From: Hyphomicrobiales bacterium
GTDB lineage: Bacteria; Pseudomonadota; Alphaproteobacteria; Rhizobiales; JAKSCL01
Length of the DNA: 38,226 bases
Assembly: GCA_022360615.1 (NCBI GenBank)
Contig: JAKSCL010000342.1
Location: forward strand, 1 to 38,226
Direction of reading: 5' to 3'
In this document: piece after piece, positions 24,419-34,000 of the stretch
How the letters are laid out: each line of letters opens with the position of its first letter
Numbering within the stretch: position 1 is the first letter of the stretch
Notes under the pieces: generated by a model
What the model was told of the DNA's origin: nothing
Database searches by the model: none
Seen by the model: only the letters and a program-made list of their open reading frames with translations
Position numbers and translations under genes: made by a program

Positions 24419-24433
24419 TTAACTTTTCGGTAA
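24419..24433. promoter_or_regulatory. CtrA-type box, one mismatch
   Basis: TTAA at 24419-24422, seven bases, then GTAA at 24430-24433 (followed by C) is one base from the TTAA-N7-TTAA consensus. It lies 20 bases upstream of the small membrane protein start, the same distance as the imperfect box before the transglycosylase gene. Confidence 0.4.
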
Positions 24434-24494
24434 CCATCATTATAAGGCGAGGGCGCAAAAGCCAATGCGGTTTGTGCCGGAATAGCCGTCGTGG

Positions 24495-24509
24495 TTAACG
24501 CCGCATTAA
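24495..24509. promoter_or_regulatory. CtrA box, perfect TTAA-N7-TTAA
   Basis: TTAA at 24495-24498 and TTAA at 24506-24509 separated by exactly seven bases match the CtrA consensus. It lies 24 bases before the start of the 24534 gene and about 95 bases upstream of the divergent membrane protein gene. Confidence 0.6.
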
Positions 24510-24533
24510 GCATTGGCTCGCGTACTATGAAGG

Positions 24534-25301
24534 ATGTCCGGTGGCTTTTCGAATCGTCCGTTGAAACCTGCAGCTTCTGCTGGAGGGGGCTTCATTGCCG
24601 GCGCCGTACCTCAGTTCCGGAACGCCGCGCCTATCGGGGATTTTTTGGAGACCGCTCCCCCAAACCCCCGCGTATTCGCTTTCCTTTTCGGCCTTCTGGC
24701 CGCCGCCGCGTTCGCCTATCTCGTCATGCTTGCCATGCAGATGTCGGGACACACGCCGCGTCTTGGGTCCACCGCCGGACAGCAGCCCTCGATGGCGGAC
24801 AGCTTTTCGCCCCTCGACGCCTTCGTCCATATGGCGCCCAAGGGCTGGAGCGCGACGCGCATTGAAGGAGCTCCGCACGGCGCGGTTATCTTCGATGTCC
24901 CGGTCGGGACAACAGGCGATGTTGGTTCGGCCGCGCATGTCCTGGTGACGGTGAAACCGGAAACCGGAGGACTATCGCAGCTTGAGATGGCGCGGACGCT
25001 CTATAGCCGCAGCTTCCCCGGCCGGGCAGCGGCACCGAAGGACGCACCCGGCGAACGGATCTTCGTGTTTGAAGGAAACGAGGGCCAGAAATATTTCGCA
25101 CGATGCGCGGCGCCCGGCGAGGCAAGCGTGCTGCCGGAGCGGAACTGCCTGGCAGTGATCGTCATGCCCGGCGGGCATGAAGCGCTTATTCAGTTTTCGG
25201 AACACCTGGCCGATGAATGGCCCGCAATCCTTCGCGGATTGGAGCCGCTGACGCGGCACCTCAATCACGCCGGAAGCGGAGGCGATCACTCCAAATCGTA
25301 G
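24534..25301 (+). CDS. Single-span membrane protein, function unknown
   Basis: A 255-residue protein that I do not recognise. Residues 1-44 are cytoplasmic, polar and glycine-rich. One strong transmembrane helix follows (about 46-69, VFAFLFGLLAAAAFAYLVML). The remaining 185 residues would be periplasmic and look like a compact mixed alpha/beta domain, with two cysteines (about 189 and 201) that could pair. The end overlaps the convergent DUF3126 gene by 16 bases. The perfect CtrA-type box just upstream suggests cell-cycle control. The start ATG at 24534 has GGA in front (AAGGATG). Confidence 0.75.
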   Translation: MSGGFSNRPLKPAASAGGGFIAGAVPQFRNAAPIGDFLETAPPNPRVFAFLFGLLAAAAFAYLVMLAMQMSGHTPRLGSTAGQQPSMADSFSPLDAFVHMAPKGWSATRIEGAPHGAVIFDVPVGTTGDVGSAAHVLVTVKPETGGLSQLEMARTLYSRSFPGRAAAPKDAPGERIFVFEGNEGQKYFARCAAPGEASVLPERNCLAVIVMPGGHEALIQFSEHLADEWPAILRGLEPLTRHLNHAGSGGDHSKS

Positions 25302-25495
25302 TCCAGAATGGCCATCTGGAAATTATAGGACAAATCGTCGTCCTCATCGTCGCGAAACAAAACGCCGATGAACTCGTCTCCGATATAGACTTCGGCGGAA
25401 TCCTCTTTCCGCGGGCGTTGCCGAACCTGAATCGCCTGATTCTGAAATGTGCGGCGCAAAAAAACCTCAAGCTTCGATATTTCTTGTTTGTCCAT
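25286..25495 (-). CDS. DUF3126 family protein
   Basis: The 69-residue protein matches DUF3126, a small alphaproteobacterial family of unknown function that is commonly found near cysE. The sequence is one compact alpha/beta unit: ISKLEVFLRRTFQ, then IQVRQRPRKEDSAEVYIG, GVLFRDDEDDD and a C-terminal FQMAILDYDLE. The start has a GGAG site. Its 3' end overlaps the end of the convergent membrane protein gene by 16 bases. The cysE gene lies 117 bases upstream on the same strand and probably has the same transcription direction and perhaps transcript. Confidence 0.85.
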   Translation of the reverse strand: MDKQEISKLEVFLRRTFQNQAIQVRQRPRKEDSAEVYIGDEFIGVLFRDDEDDDLSYNFQMAILDYDLE

Positions 25496-25612
25496 AATGA
25501 TCTCCGGCGGAATGTGTTTGGTTTTATAACGAATCAGAACGCTCTAATGCGGCCATAACATCTGACATACCGGCAAATGGAAAGCGACCGCAGCAACCGA
25601 TTTAGAAGATAA

Positions 25613-26440
25613 TCAGAGATCGGATTCGATCATTTGATCCATCGCACGTGCGGGTTCCGGGCAGCCGGCCTCGCCAACAATGCGTGCCGGAACCCCGGCA
25701 ACCGTCTTATTGTCCGGGACGTCCTTCAAGACCACCGAGCCGGATGCAATCCGCACACAATCGCCGATCTTGATATTGCCCAGGATCTTCGCCCCCGCCC
25801 CGATGAGCACGCCATTGCCCACCTTCGGATGACGGTCCTCATCTTGCTTCCCCGTGCCGCCAAGGGTGACGCCATGCAGGATCGACACGTCATCGCCGAT
25901 CACCGCAGTCTCTCCTACAACGATGGCGGTTGCGTGGTCGAGCATGATGCCTTTGCCGATGCGGGCGGCCGGATGGATGTCGACACCGAAAACCGACGAT
26001 GACGCGCTTTGCAGATAATAGGCGAAATCGCGGCGTCCATCGCGCCACAACTCAGCGGCAAGGCGCGCCGTCTGAAGGGCGTGGAACCCCTTGAAGTAAA
26101 GAAGCGGCTCGATCAGCCGCTCGCAGGCCGGGTCGCGGTCGAAAACGGCGCCGAGATCCACGCGGATGGCGCCGGCGATTTCCGGGTTTTTGCCGATCAC
26201 ATCATGCAGTGCCGCGCTGATTTCCTCGCGCGGCACATCCGCGTGGTCGAGCCGGCTTGCAATCCGCCGGACGACGGCGCTCTCCAAATTATCCTGCGAC
26301 AGCACGAATTTCGTCACGAACCCAGCGAGCGCGGGTTCTTTTTTCGCAACCTCCTCAGCCTCGGCCTGGACGCGCATCCACACAGGGTCACATGCTTTGA
26401 TATCGGCAGAGGGTGTATGTTGCTTGGCACCGGAGGTCAT
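25613..26440 (-). CDS. cysE: Serine O-acetyltransferase
   Basis: The 275-residue enzyme transfers acetyl from acetyl-CoA to serine, the entry step of cysteine synthesis. The N-terminal helical part (about 15-145, with the SAT N-terminal pattern including DPACERLIEPLLYFKGFHAL) is followed by a left-handed beta-helix with PAARIGKGIMLDHATAIVVG, GVTLGGTGKQDEDRHPKVG and the C-terminal VPDNKTVAGVPARIVG. The short C-terminal tail could contact the O-acetylserine sulfhydrylase, whose gene is not in view. The GGAGAC site supports the ATG at 26440. It is followed by DUF3126 on the same strand. Confidence 0.95.
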   Translation of the reverse strand: MTSGAKQHTPSADIKACDPVWMRVQAEAEEVAKKEPALAGFVTKFVLSQDNLESAVVRRIASRLDHADVPREEISAALHDVIGKNPEIAGAIRVDLGAVFDRDPACERLIEPLLYFKGFHALQTARLAAELWRDGRRDFAYYLQSASSSVFGVDIHPAARIGKGIMLDHATAIVVGETAVIGDDVSILHGVTLGGTGKQDEDRHPKVGNGVLIGAGAKILGNIKIGDCVRIASGSVVLKDVPDNKTVAGVPARIVGEAGCPEPARAMDQMIESDL

Positions 26441-26557
26441 CGCGGTCTCCTAAAGCTTGTCCCGGTCCACTCACCATCTTTGGTCCAAGGTAAGCGCAGG
26501 TGGCATCAAACCCAAGCGGGAATTCGGCGTGTCATACCCGCAATTGGTTGACCGTCC

Positions 26558-27310
26558 TTATGCGCGTTCCCCTAAAAACGCAGTGACAGCGGCTTTATAC
26601 GCCTTATCGCCGACCGAAACCATGTGATCGCGGTCGGGAATCGGAAAGGCTTTTGCACCGGGAATGAGTGCGGCGAGGTCTTGCGCCGAACCGCCGACAT
26701 GATCCTTCGTGCCGACGGCGACAAGCACCGGCAGGCTGAGCCCGCCAAGCGCCTCTTCGGTGATTTTCTGGCGCGCCGAGCGCATGCAGGCGGCAAGCGC
26801 CGGAAGATCGCTTCCCGTCTTTTCCGCGAATTGGCGGAACATTCGGCCGGTCATGTCCTGAACGTGATCCAATGACGGCGCCTCAAGCGCCTGCGCAATC
26901 GGTTCCGGGTCGCCGACACCGCGCACCATGTTGATCCCCAGCCCGCCGAATATGGCGCTGCGCACGCGTTCTGGATTGTTGAGCGCGAGAAAAGCCGTGA
27001 TGCGCGCACCCATCGAATAGCCCATCACATCGGCCCGTCCGATCTCCAAGTGATCGAGAAGCCGGCGCGCATCCTCCGCCATCAGCGGCGCCCCGTAACG
27101 CGCTCTGTCATGCAGCTTTTCGCTCTCGCCATGGCCGCGATTGTCGATCGCGATCACCCGGCGTCCGGCGGACTTCAGCGTGTCGAACCACGAGGTGTGG
27201 ACCCAGTTCACATGGGTGTTCGACGCAAAACCATGGATAAGGAGCACCGGCTCCCCCTCGCCTTCATCGAGAAAAGCGATCTCCGCATCGTCCGACTGAA
27301 ACCGGTTCAT
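26558..27310 (-). CDS. Alpha/beta hydrolase
   Basis: A 250-residue cytoplasmic alpha/beta hydrolase. The nucleophile Ser99 lies in GYSMG, the oxyanion strand has LLIHGFAS at 23-30, and the acid and base lie in VAVGTKDHVGG and DRDHMVS. The family includes esterases, C-C hydrolases and haloperoxidases; the substrate is not predictable. The ATG at 27310 has GGAGG a good distance upstream; the frame extends 24 codons further. It lies divergent from the CHCC zinc-finger gene across 119 bases. Confidence 0.9.
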   Translation of the reverse strand: MNRFQSDDAEIAFLDEGEGEPVLLIHGFASNTHVNWVHTSWFDTLKSAGRRVIAIDNRGHGESEKLHDRARYGAPLMAEDARRLLDHLEIGRADVMGYSMGARITAFLALNNPERVRSAIFGGLGINMVRGVGDPEPIAQALEAPSLDHVQDMTGRMFRQFAEKTGSDLPALAACMRSARQKITEEALGGLSLPVLVAVGTKDHVGGSAQDLAALIPGAKAFPIPDRDHMVSVGDKAYKAAVTAFLGERA

Positions 27311-27429
27311 GACCCTCAAGCCTCCTCTCGATAGACAGCACGCATATGCTTCCGTTGGAAAAAGCTGTTCCCGCACGGCCATTTGGCGATAGAACCCTTG
27401 TGAGAACGATCAATCGAGCGGGATTCAAT

Positions 27430-27678
27430 ATGGCTAGTCCAGCTATTCCACACTTCAAGAACGATGAAGGTGTTCCGACCATCGGCATCGGTGTCAAGGA
27501 ATTCAAATGCATGGGTGCCGCCCCGCCCTTCGACCACCCGCATGTGTTCCTCGATATGGGAGACGACGATGAGATTGTTTGCCCCTATTGCTCGACACTC
27601 TACAAATTCGATCCCGGATTGAAGGCAGACGAAACCGTTCCGCCCGGCTGCCTCGCCGAATTGATGCCCGCGGGCTGA
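27430..27678 (+). CDS. CHCC zinc-finger protein, NDUFS6-like
   Basis: The 82-residue protein matches the zf-CHCC family, bacterial relatives of the NDUFS6 subunit of respiratory complex I. The ligands are Cys27 (FKCMG), His36 or His38 (FDHPHV), Cys51 and Cys54 (CPYC). The text CPYCSTLYKF is typical. In mitochondria the homologue takes part in complex I assembly, and the alphaproteobacterial protein may have a related role. The frame stays open upstream to 27346 but the GAGCGGG site and family length favour 27430. It ends 45 bases before the monooxygenase gene. Confidence 0.9.
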   Translation: MASPAIPHFKNDEGVPTIGIGVKEFKCMGAAPPFDHPHVFLDMGDDDEIVCPYCSTLYKFDPGLKADETVPPGCLAELMPAG

Positions 27679-27723
27679 TTTCAATCAAAGACAACGCATC
27701 GCATATCCGGGGAAAACGCCGCC

Positions 27724-28926
27724 ATGCCGGAGACCGGAAACCAAATCTCGCACGCGGTCATTGCCGGTGCCGGTATCGGCGGGCTGACTGCGGCTCTCGC
27801 ACTGGCGAAAAAGGGCCTGACCGTCACGATCCTTGAGAAGTCCGACCCGGTCCGCACCGACGGCGCGGGCATCCAGCTCTCGCCGAATGCCTCCCATGTC
27901 CTTCATGCGCTCGGCCTGGCGGACGCGCTTGCTGCGGTCGCGTGCACGCCCGATGCCGTCATTGTCCGGAACGGCGCATCGGCAAAGGAAATTGCCCGGA
28001 TCCCGCTTGGTGAGACGATCTCCGCGCGCCACGGGGCGCCGTACCTCACCGTTCACCGGGCGGATCTTCAATCGGTCCTCATCGACGCCGTCGGGAACGA
28101 AAGCGCCATCACGCTGCGCCTCGGCGCTGAACTGAGCGGTTACGAGGAAACGGAAGCGGGCGTGACGGTCACGGCCTCGGCGTCCACCGGCGGCATCCGC
28201 GAACAGGCCGACATCCTGATCGCCGCCGATGGGCTGTGGTCGAACACGCGCGGATTCCTCGGAGACGAAAGCCCGCCCCGTTTTACGAATTTCAGGGCCT
28301 GGCGTGCGCTGGTGCCGATAGAGCGGCTGCCCCACCCCTTCTCCAGCAACACGATCAACGCCTGGCTCGGCCCGTCGGCGCATTTCATCCACTATCCCGT
28401 GTCGGACGGCAAGGCCGTCAATCTGGTCGCCGTCCTCCCCGCCGTGAAAGGCGAACGCGGCTGGAACATGGAGCACGACACGGCGCCGCTGAAGGAGAAT
28501 TACAGGGATTGGCCGGGCCTGGATGAGGCGTTTGCCGCCGTCGATCAGTGGCGAAGCTGGTCGATCTTCGACCGCTCTCCGGGCGGTGATTGGGGACGGG
28601 GGCGCGTAACGCTTCTCGGCGACGCGGCGCACCCCATGGTGCCCTTCCTCGCGCAAGGCGGCGCGATGGCGATCGAGGACGCCGCGATCCTCGCCGATGC
28701 GGTCAGCCATGAACCGACCGGTCCAGCGGCGGCGCTAAAGGACTATGAGGGCCGCAGAAGGCCCCGCGCAAGCCGCGTCCAATGGACGGCAACCCGCAAC
28801 GGTATGACATTTCATCTTGCCCCGCCGCTTTCAACGGCCCGCGATGTCGTCCTCTCACGGATGTCCGCGGAGCGTCTCCTTGCCGGTTTCGATTGGCTCT
28901 ACAGCTGGCGCGCCGATCAGTCTTGA
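27724..28926 (+). CDS. FAD-dependent monooxygenase, salicylate-hydroxylase-like
   Basis: A 400-residue class A flavoprotein monooxygenase. The dinucleotide-binding GAGIGGLTAAL sits at about residues 15-25, the DG segment (IAADGLWS) near 165, and the FAD-binding GDAAHPMVPFLAQGGAMAIED at about 299-320. The closest overall pattern is that of salicylate 1-hydroxylase or 6-hydroxynicotinate 3-monooxygenase, so a small aromatic acid is a likely substrate class; the actual one is not known. It is NAD(P)H dependent by family. It follows the CHCC zinc-finger gene by 45 bases and may share its transcript. In many rhizobia a similar gene stands in this place. Confidence 0.9.
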   Translation: MPETGNQISHAVIAGAGIGGLTAALALAKKGLTVTILEKSDPVRTDGAGIQLSPNASHVLHALGLADALAAVACTPDAVIVRNGASAKEIARIPLGETISARHGAPYLTVHRADLQSVLIDAVGNESAITLRLGAELSGYEETEAGVTVTASASTGGIREQADILIAADGLWSNTRGFLGDESPPRFTNFRAWRALVPIERLPHPFSSNTINAWLGPSAHFIHYPVSDGKAVNLVAVLPAVKGERGWNMEHDTAPLKENYRDWPGLDEAFAAVDQWRSWSIFDRSPGGDWGRGRVTLLGDAAHPMVPFLAQGGAMAIEDAAILADAVSHEPTGPAAALKDYEGRRRPRASRVQWTATRNGMTFHLAPPLSTARDVVLSRMSAERLLAGFDWLYSWRADQS

Positions 28927-29062
28927 AAACACCTTTGCGAGTAACGGCGGACAATAACACTTCAATTTGATTTGAGGATTGTATCCGAACGCGTGTAAGC
29001 AGCATCGAATATTGATAGTTCCACAACGGGTTTCGCTTCACCGATTGGGAGATGTTCCGGAT

Positions 29063-29791
29063 ATGCGCCTCTTCAAACCGATCACCGCTTTTGCCGTCAT
29101 TGCAGCGATGGCCGTCGCGGCACCACAATGGGCAAACGCGAAAGCGCCGCAGCAGGCCGCCGGCACCTATGTCGAGATGACGAGCGAAGAGGGCAAGAGG
29201 CGGGTGCGCGAGGCAACGCACCGGGCCGATTTCCTTGCGCTTTCGGCAAGCTTCACAACCCAGATCACCCAAACACTCTGCTCCGTCGCCTCGGGCGTGA
29301 CGGTCTTGAATGCGCTGGCGATCTCCCGGCCCATCGATCCGATTTACTCGCCCTACCCTTATTTCACCCAGATGAACTTCTTCACCGACGACGTGCTTGA
29401 AATCCGCAATTACGCGACGGTTCTGGCCAGGGGCATGACGCTTGAGATGGCCGCGAACTCCATTGAAACGCACGGCGCGAAGACGAAGCATGTCCACGCG
29501 GAGGACATCACCTTCGAGGAGTTCCGGGCAATGCTGATCGAGAACCTTGCAACGCCGGGCGACTTCGTGATCGCCAACTACCAGCGCGAACTGATCGGCC
29601 AGCCGCGCGGCGCGCATTTCTCGCCCATCGGCGCTTATGATGAAGCAACCGACTCATTCCTTCTTCTCGATGTGGCGCGCTATAAATTCCCGCCCGTCTG
29701 GGTCCGCGCCGACGATCTCTTCAAGTCAATGAACACGGAAGATTCCGAAATTCCCCGTTCGCGCGGCTTTATCCTGGTTTCGGCGAGCTGA
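29063..29791 (+). CDS. Exported phytochelatin-synthase-like cysteine peptidase
   Basis: A 242-residue protein with a signal peptide (about residues 1-26, ending ANA) and a phytochelatin synthase N-terminal-type domain. The catalytic triad is visible: Cys73 in TLCSVASGVTVLNAL, His185 in GAHFSPIGAY and Asp203 in LLLDVARYKFPPVWV. Plant phytochelatin synthases make metal-binding peptides from glutathione; short bacterial homologues such as the Nostoc protein mainly hydrolyse glutathione to gamma-glutamylcysteine. The signal peptide would put this one in the periplasm. It lacks the C-terminal sensor domain of plant enzymes. I chose ATG 29063; a weak GGGAG lies upstream. It is convergent with the acyltransferase-like gene. 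Confidence 0.88.
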   Translation: MRLFKPITAFAVIAAMAVAAPQWANAKAPQQAAGTYVEMTSEEGKRRVREATHRADFLALSASFTTQITQTLCSVASGVTVLNALAISRPIDPIYSPYPYFTQMNFFTDDVLEIRNYATVLARGMTLEMAANSIETHGAKTKHVHAEDITFEEFRAMLIENLATPGDFVIANYQRELIGQPRGAHFSPIGAYDEATDSFLLLDVARYKFPPVWVRADDLFKSMNTEDSEIPRSRGFILVSAS

Positions 29792-29811
29792 GGACAGGAA
29801 TTACCGGCATT

Positions 29812-29912
29812 GTCATGCGGCGTCATTGCCGGACGCGATCCGGCAATCCAGGCCAATTGGGCAGGGTTGGCGCTTATGGCCCTGGACGCCCTGGTCAAGC
29901 CGGGGCATGACG
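29812..29912. repeat. Palindromic intergenic repeat
   Basis: This convergent gap holds a nested palindrome: outer GTCATGC (29812-29818) and GCATGAC (29906-29912), an inner TCCAGG/CCTGGA pair, and a perfect hairpin ATTGCCGGA (29825-29833)/TCCGGCAAT (29839-29847). The style matches short dispersed repeats of Alphaproteobacteria. It could also end both transcripts. Confidence 0.6.
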
Positions 29913-29925
29913 CAGGAGGGCTGTT

Positions 29926-31086
29926 TCAAAAGAACCGCCAGACGCTCTCTTTCGGCGTCGACTGCTTGAACCGGCCATAGGCCCGGCACATGGGCCAGAG
30001 GATCAACAATCCCACGATCCACCAGACGCCGGCCATCGAAGTGATGTGTTCATGGCGGCTGAAGACGAGTTGGCTCATGGCCTGATAGATATGAAGATGA
30101 GCCACATAAAAGAACAGCGGCGAGCGTCCGTAATCGAGCAGGACCTGGCCCCATGTGTTCAGGAACGCATCGCTCTTTGAAAACACCCAAAGCAAGACAC
30201 CGTTGATCCCGAGCGTCAGCGCCAGCCAGGAAAAACTCGGCGGATATTTGGTCGCCTGCATGAAGCCGAGCGCCGTACCGTCGACCGGCGCCCGGAAGTT
30301 CCAATAAAACTCCGGCGCAAGCCGCATGACGATGAACGCGGCAATCAGCATCAGCCCGCCATAGAGCGACCATTGGTAGGTCTTCTCGGCATCCGCCCGC
30401 CACGCATAGGCGTAAGCCACGCCGAGAAGCGTCACGCCCAGCCAGGGCACAAGCGGATAATTCACCCTGACCGGCCCCCAATTCCCGACCGCGAACAGCA
30501 AATACTCCGCGAGCGACAAGCCTTCACGGTTCATGTCGTAGGCATGGATGACCGCCGCATTGGCGAGAAGGAGCGCAAAGCCCGTTCCGAGCGCCGCTTT
30601 CCAGCCGAAGCGCAGGAAAAACGCGGTGCAGATCATCGAGAGCCCGAGCGTAGAGAGCACCCCGGTTGAAAAGAACCGCATCGGGTTCTCCGACCTCAGC
30701 GCCCAAGCCGAATTCTCAAGCAGGATCTGGCAAGCGACCAGGATCAGCCCGCGGATAACGAGGTTCTTGACGATCCGGCCCTCGTCCCAGCCCGCCTTGC
30801 GGCGCGAGGCGGCGAACAGCACCATCCCCATGCCCATCAGGAAAAAGAAGCCGGGCGCGGCGAGATGGGAGACGTAGCGCGCCATGAAATCCCAGACATG
30901 GGGATTGTAGGTGGCCGGCTGGTACCAGGCCTCCTTCACGCCATCCCAGGTCATGAAGAAGCTGCGCACATGGTCGAGCGCCATGACGATCATGATGACG
31001 CCCTTGAGCGCATCGATGGAGGCGGCCCGTGCGCCCGGCTTCGCTTCAACCTGCGGGGCGGCGCCCGCCATGGGGGGCATCGTCAT
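29926..31086 (-). CDS. Acyltransferase-like membrane protein (DUF1624/HGSNAT-like)
   Basis: A 386-residue inner-membrane protein with about ten or eleven helices. The first helix has the family motif SIDALKGVIMIVMALDHVRS, found in DUF1624 and heparan-alpha-glucosaminide N-acetyltransferase-like proteins, which move acyl groups across the membrane to a sugar. Conserved histidines lie in helices 1 and 10 (LDHVRS, FFYVAHLHIYQ). The N-terminal 20 residues are cytoplasmic. Its start codon overlaps the stop of the ABC gene (ATGA), so the two are translationally coupled and should act in the same process, perhaps the modification or export of an envelope compound. Confidence 0.87.
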   Translation of the reverse strand: MTMPPMAGAAPQVEAKPGARAASIDALKGVIMIVMALDHVRSFFMTWDGVKEAWYQPATYNPHVWDFMARYVSHLAAPGFFFLMGMGMVLFAASRRKAGWDEGRIVKNLVIRGLILVACQILLENSAWALRSENPMRFFSTGVLSTLGLSMICTAFFLRFGWKAALGTGFALLLANAAVIHAYDMNREGLSLAEYLLFAVGNWGPVRVNYPLVPWLGVTLLGVAYAYAWRADAEKTYQWSLYGGLMLIAAFIVMRLAPEFYWNFRAPVDGTALGFMQATKYPPSFSWLALTLGINGVLLWVFSKSDAFLNTWGQVLLDYGRSPLFFYVAHLHIYQAMSQLVFSRHEHITSMAGVWWIVGLLILWPMCRAYGRFKQSTPKESVWRFF

Positions 31087-34000
31087 ATGGCGTCCTTCGG
31101 ATTCTCGCGGCGTTCGATTTCCGACAACCGGCCGAGCGTTCCGGCAAGCCTTGTCGACAAGAGCCGCATGACGGCGAGCGCAAGCTCCGAATTGTTGCGG
31201 ATGAGATCGAAAAAGAGGTCGCGGCTCAGGCGGATGGCGCGCACCCGCCCGAGCGCTTTACCGGTTGCCGTGCGGGTGCAATCGGACAGGAGCGCGACCT
31301 CGCCAAGCGTCGTCCCGGGCGAAAGCCGGCCCACCTCCGTGTCGCAATCGGCCCCGCCAATGCTCACGCACACCTCGCCCTCCAGAATGATGTAGGCGTC
31401 GTCGGCCACATCGCCTTCGTGGAAAATGATCTCGTTCGGCTCGAAAATAACCTGTTCGCCGGTGAAAGCGATGAGGCGCAGCGTCTGCTTCGGAAGCCCG
31501 GAGAGCATATCCACGCCGGCAAGCAGCTGGATATCGCGCGAGAGCGCATCCCCGCCCTCTTCCTTCTCAAGCGCTTCAGCCCCGGCCCCGCCGTCCAAAA
31601 TGCGGCCATCTGCAATCCGGACGATCGCATCGAAGTTCTCAAGATCGTCACGGTCCCGGTCGACCCAGACAAGCGTGGTCGAGGGATAGCTCTCAAGAAT
31701 ACGCCCGCGGATATGATCTTGCGCATCGGGCTCAAGCGACGACAACGCCTCATTGACGACCAGGAGGCTCGGCCGCTTCAACAGGCAGCGCGCAATCGCG
31801 ATCCGCTGGCGTTGCGTCCGGGTCAGGCGGCCGCCGCCCGTGCCCACTTCGCTTCCAAGCCCGAGCGCCATCACCTCGTCGCGCATTCCGAAATCGTCGA
31901 TGACCTCTTGCAGGATTGCCTCCACCTTCGCGCGTTGCGGCGGGCTGAAGGCATCGATGCGCCCGAAATAGATATTGAGCCGGACGGTGATCCCGGGATT
32001 GATGGCATTCTCGTCGTAAAAGGCGATGTAGGGCCGGTACCGGTCCGGCAGGCCTGCCATCAAGTCGTGCCGGGCGGCAATGAAGCGCTGTTTGACATCG
32101 GGGTCGCTAAACTCAATCCGCTGATGCGACGGCGCGACCCAAAAGGCAAGCGCCAGCAAGAGCCGCCGGTCCTCCGGCGTCAGCGCCGCCTCTTCAAGGC
32201 TCGGCACGCGGCGCATCAGCGATTCGTAGGCGGGCATTTGCTCCGGATCAATCAGCGAAAAACGCTGCAGGCGCTCGTCGCCAGGCGGCAAATCGCGGAA
32301 CAATTCGATCATTGTCTCCGCTGTCGCATGCCCGATTTCCAGGAGCGGCTGAAGAAGATCGTGGCGGGTCAGCAGATCGAGGACATAAGAGTCCTTTCCC
32401 ATGCTCTCAGGCGAGAGTTCATCGCCGACCCACCAGCCGAACAGGAGGTTTTCCGCGAGCGTCGAATTGGGATTGAAGCCGTCGCGATCAAAGGCGAGAA
32501 GCGCCGATTCCGCGCCCGAAGCGGCGAGCTTCTCCTTGAAACGCCGCCGCGCCTCGAGCATGCGCTCGGCGAGTTCCGGCCGTTTCGCGGGATCGAAGGT
32601 GCGTGACAGACCGGCATCGAAAAGATCGCGTTCCAGCCCGACGAGACGCGCGAGGTCGATGATGCGCCGCTCAAGCTCCGCCATGTTGCCGCAACCGGCC
32701 GCCTCGTAGTCCACCCAGTCCGAAGCCGGATCATGCGTCACATTGCCGGCGGCGCGCGCTTCCTTGATCCAGGCGGCGCGATCGGCCTCGCCCATGTGGG
32801 CAAAGACCTGCTGGTAGGCAGGCGTATGTTTCAAGCCATAAGTGAAATTGTCCGTCCAGGTCCCTGTAAATACGTGGCTATCGCCATCCACATAGGCGAC
32901 GACGCGGCCCAATTCGTCCTCAGGGATCGCAACCATATCACGGCCCGCAATCTGAAGCATACCGGCGCTCGGCTGCCGCAGACCGGCCAACACCTCGGCC
33001 AAGGAGGACTTCCCGCTTCCCGTCGCACCCAGAAGGGCGATGCTCGCCGGCATCTCGACGGAAAAGGAGACATCTTCAAAAAGCGTCTCGTCGCCCTCCT
33101 TGAGCGACACGCCCGACAGCGCGAGCGCGCCGTCGAGTTTCGGCAGCGGCCCAAGGCCGTTGGCCCTTTCCGGGTCGGGCAGTTCGCGCAATCCGCCCGG
33201 CAGGAAGTTCTCGACAAGCGCCGCATATTTGACCCGGTTGTCTTCGAGGGACTGATAGTTCTCGAGCAACTCGTTCCAGGGCGCCGCCGCTTCGCGGTAG
33301 GCGGCGATCACCGCAACAAGCGCACCGAGCGACAACTCGCCCTGCACGACCAGATAACCGCCGATCAGATAAAAGAGGAACGGCGTGAGCTGCGTGAAAA
33401 AGGTGTTCAAGAAGATGATGGCGTTGCCGATCGCATAAAGCGCGCGGCGGATGCGGAACAAAACGCCCAGACGGAATGACGCTCGCGTCAGTTCGAAAGC
33501 CGTCGTGTCGTTGGAATGGATCTCGCGCTTGCCGCTCATCGTCTCGCCCACATGGCCGGCGAAAAGCCTGACATTGGCGAGACGTCTGCGGCTCAAGGCG
33601 TTCATGCGCTGCTGCAGCTTCGGCACGAAATAGGCCTGAATCGGAAACAACACGATCGCCGCGAAACCGAGCAGCACATCTTGGGCAAAAAGAAAAACGA
33701 GAGCCGTGAGCAGCGTTCCAGCCTGGAGCACCGGATTGGCGACCGCGAGGCCCATATAGCGTCCGAGCGGTTCCACCTCGGACGTCACCATGGTGACGAT
33801 CTCGCCGGACTGGACTTTTTTCAGATGGGCGAGCGGAAAGCGCAGAATGAGCTGATAGAGATCGTAACGCAGCCTGCGCAGCATGACCTCGCCGAGCACG
33901 CCTTTGAAGAAAGATAGAACAAAGCGTATGCCGCCCGTCAGGAGAACCAGCCCCAGAAGCACAAAGCACAGCAGGATGAGATAGGTGACCTGCGAGAACT

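Noticed and set aside
27685-28710. A 341-codon minus-strand open frame
   Set aside because: It is the mirror of the flavoprotein monooxygenase, whose FAD motifs are clear on the plus strand.
31029-32606. A 525-codon plus-strand open frame
   Set aside because: It lies opposite the ABC protein gene, whose transmembrane, Walker A and CNB features are clear; the plus frame is a shadow.
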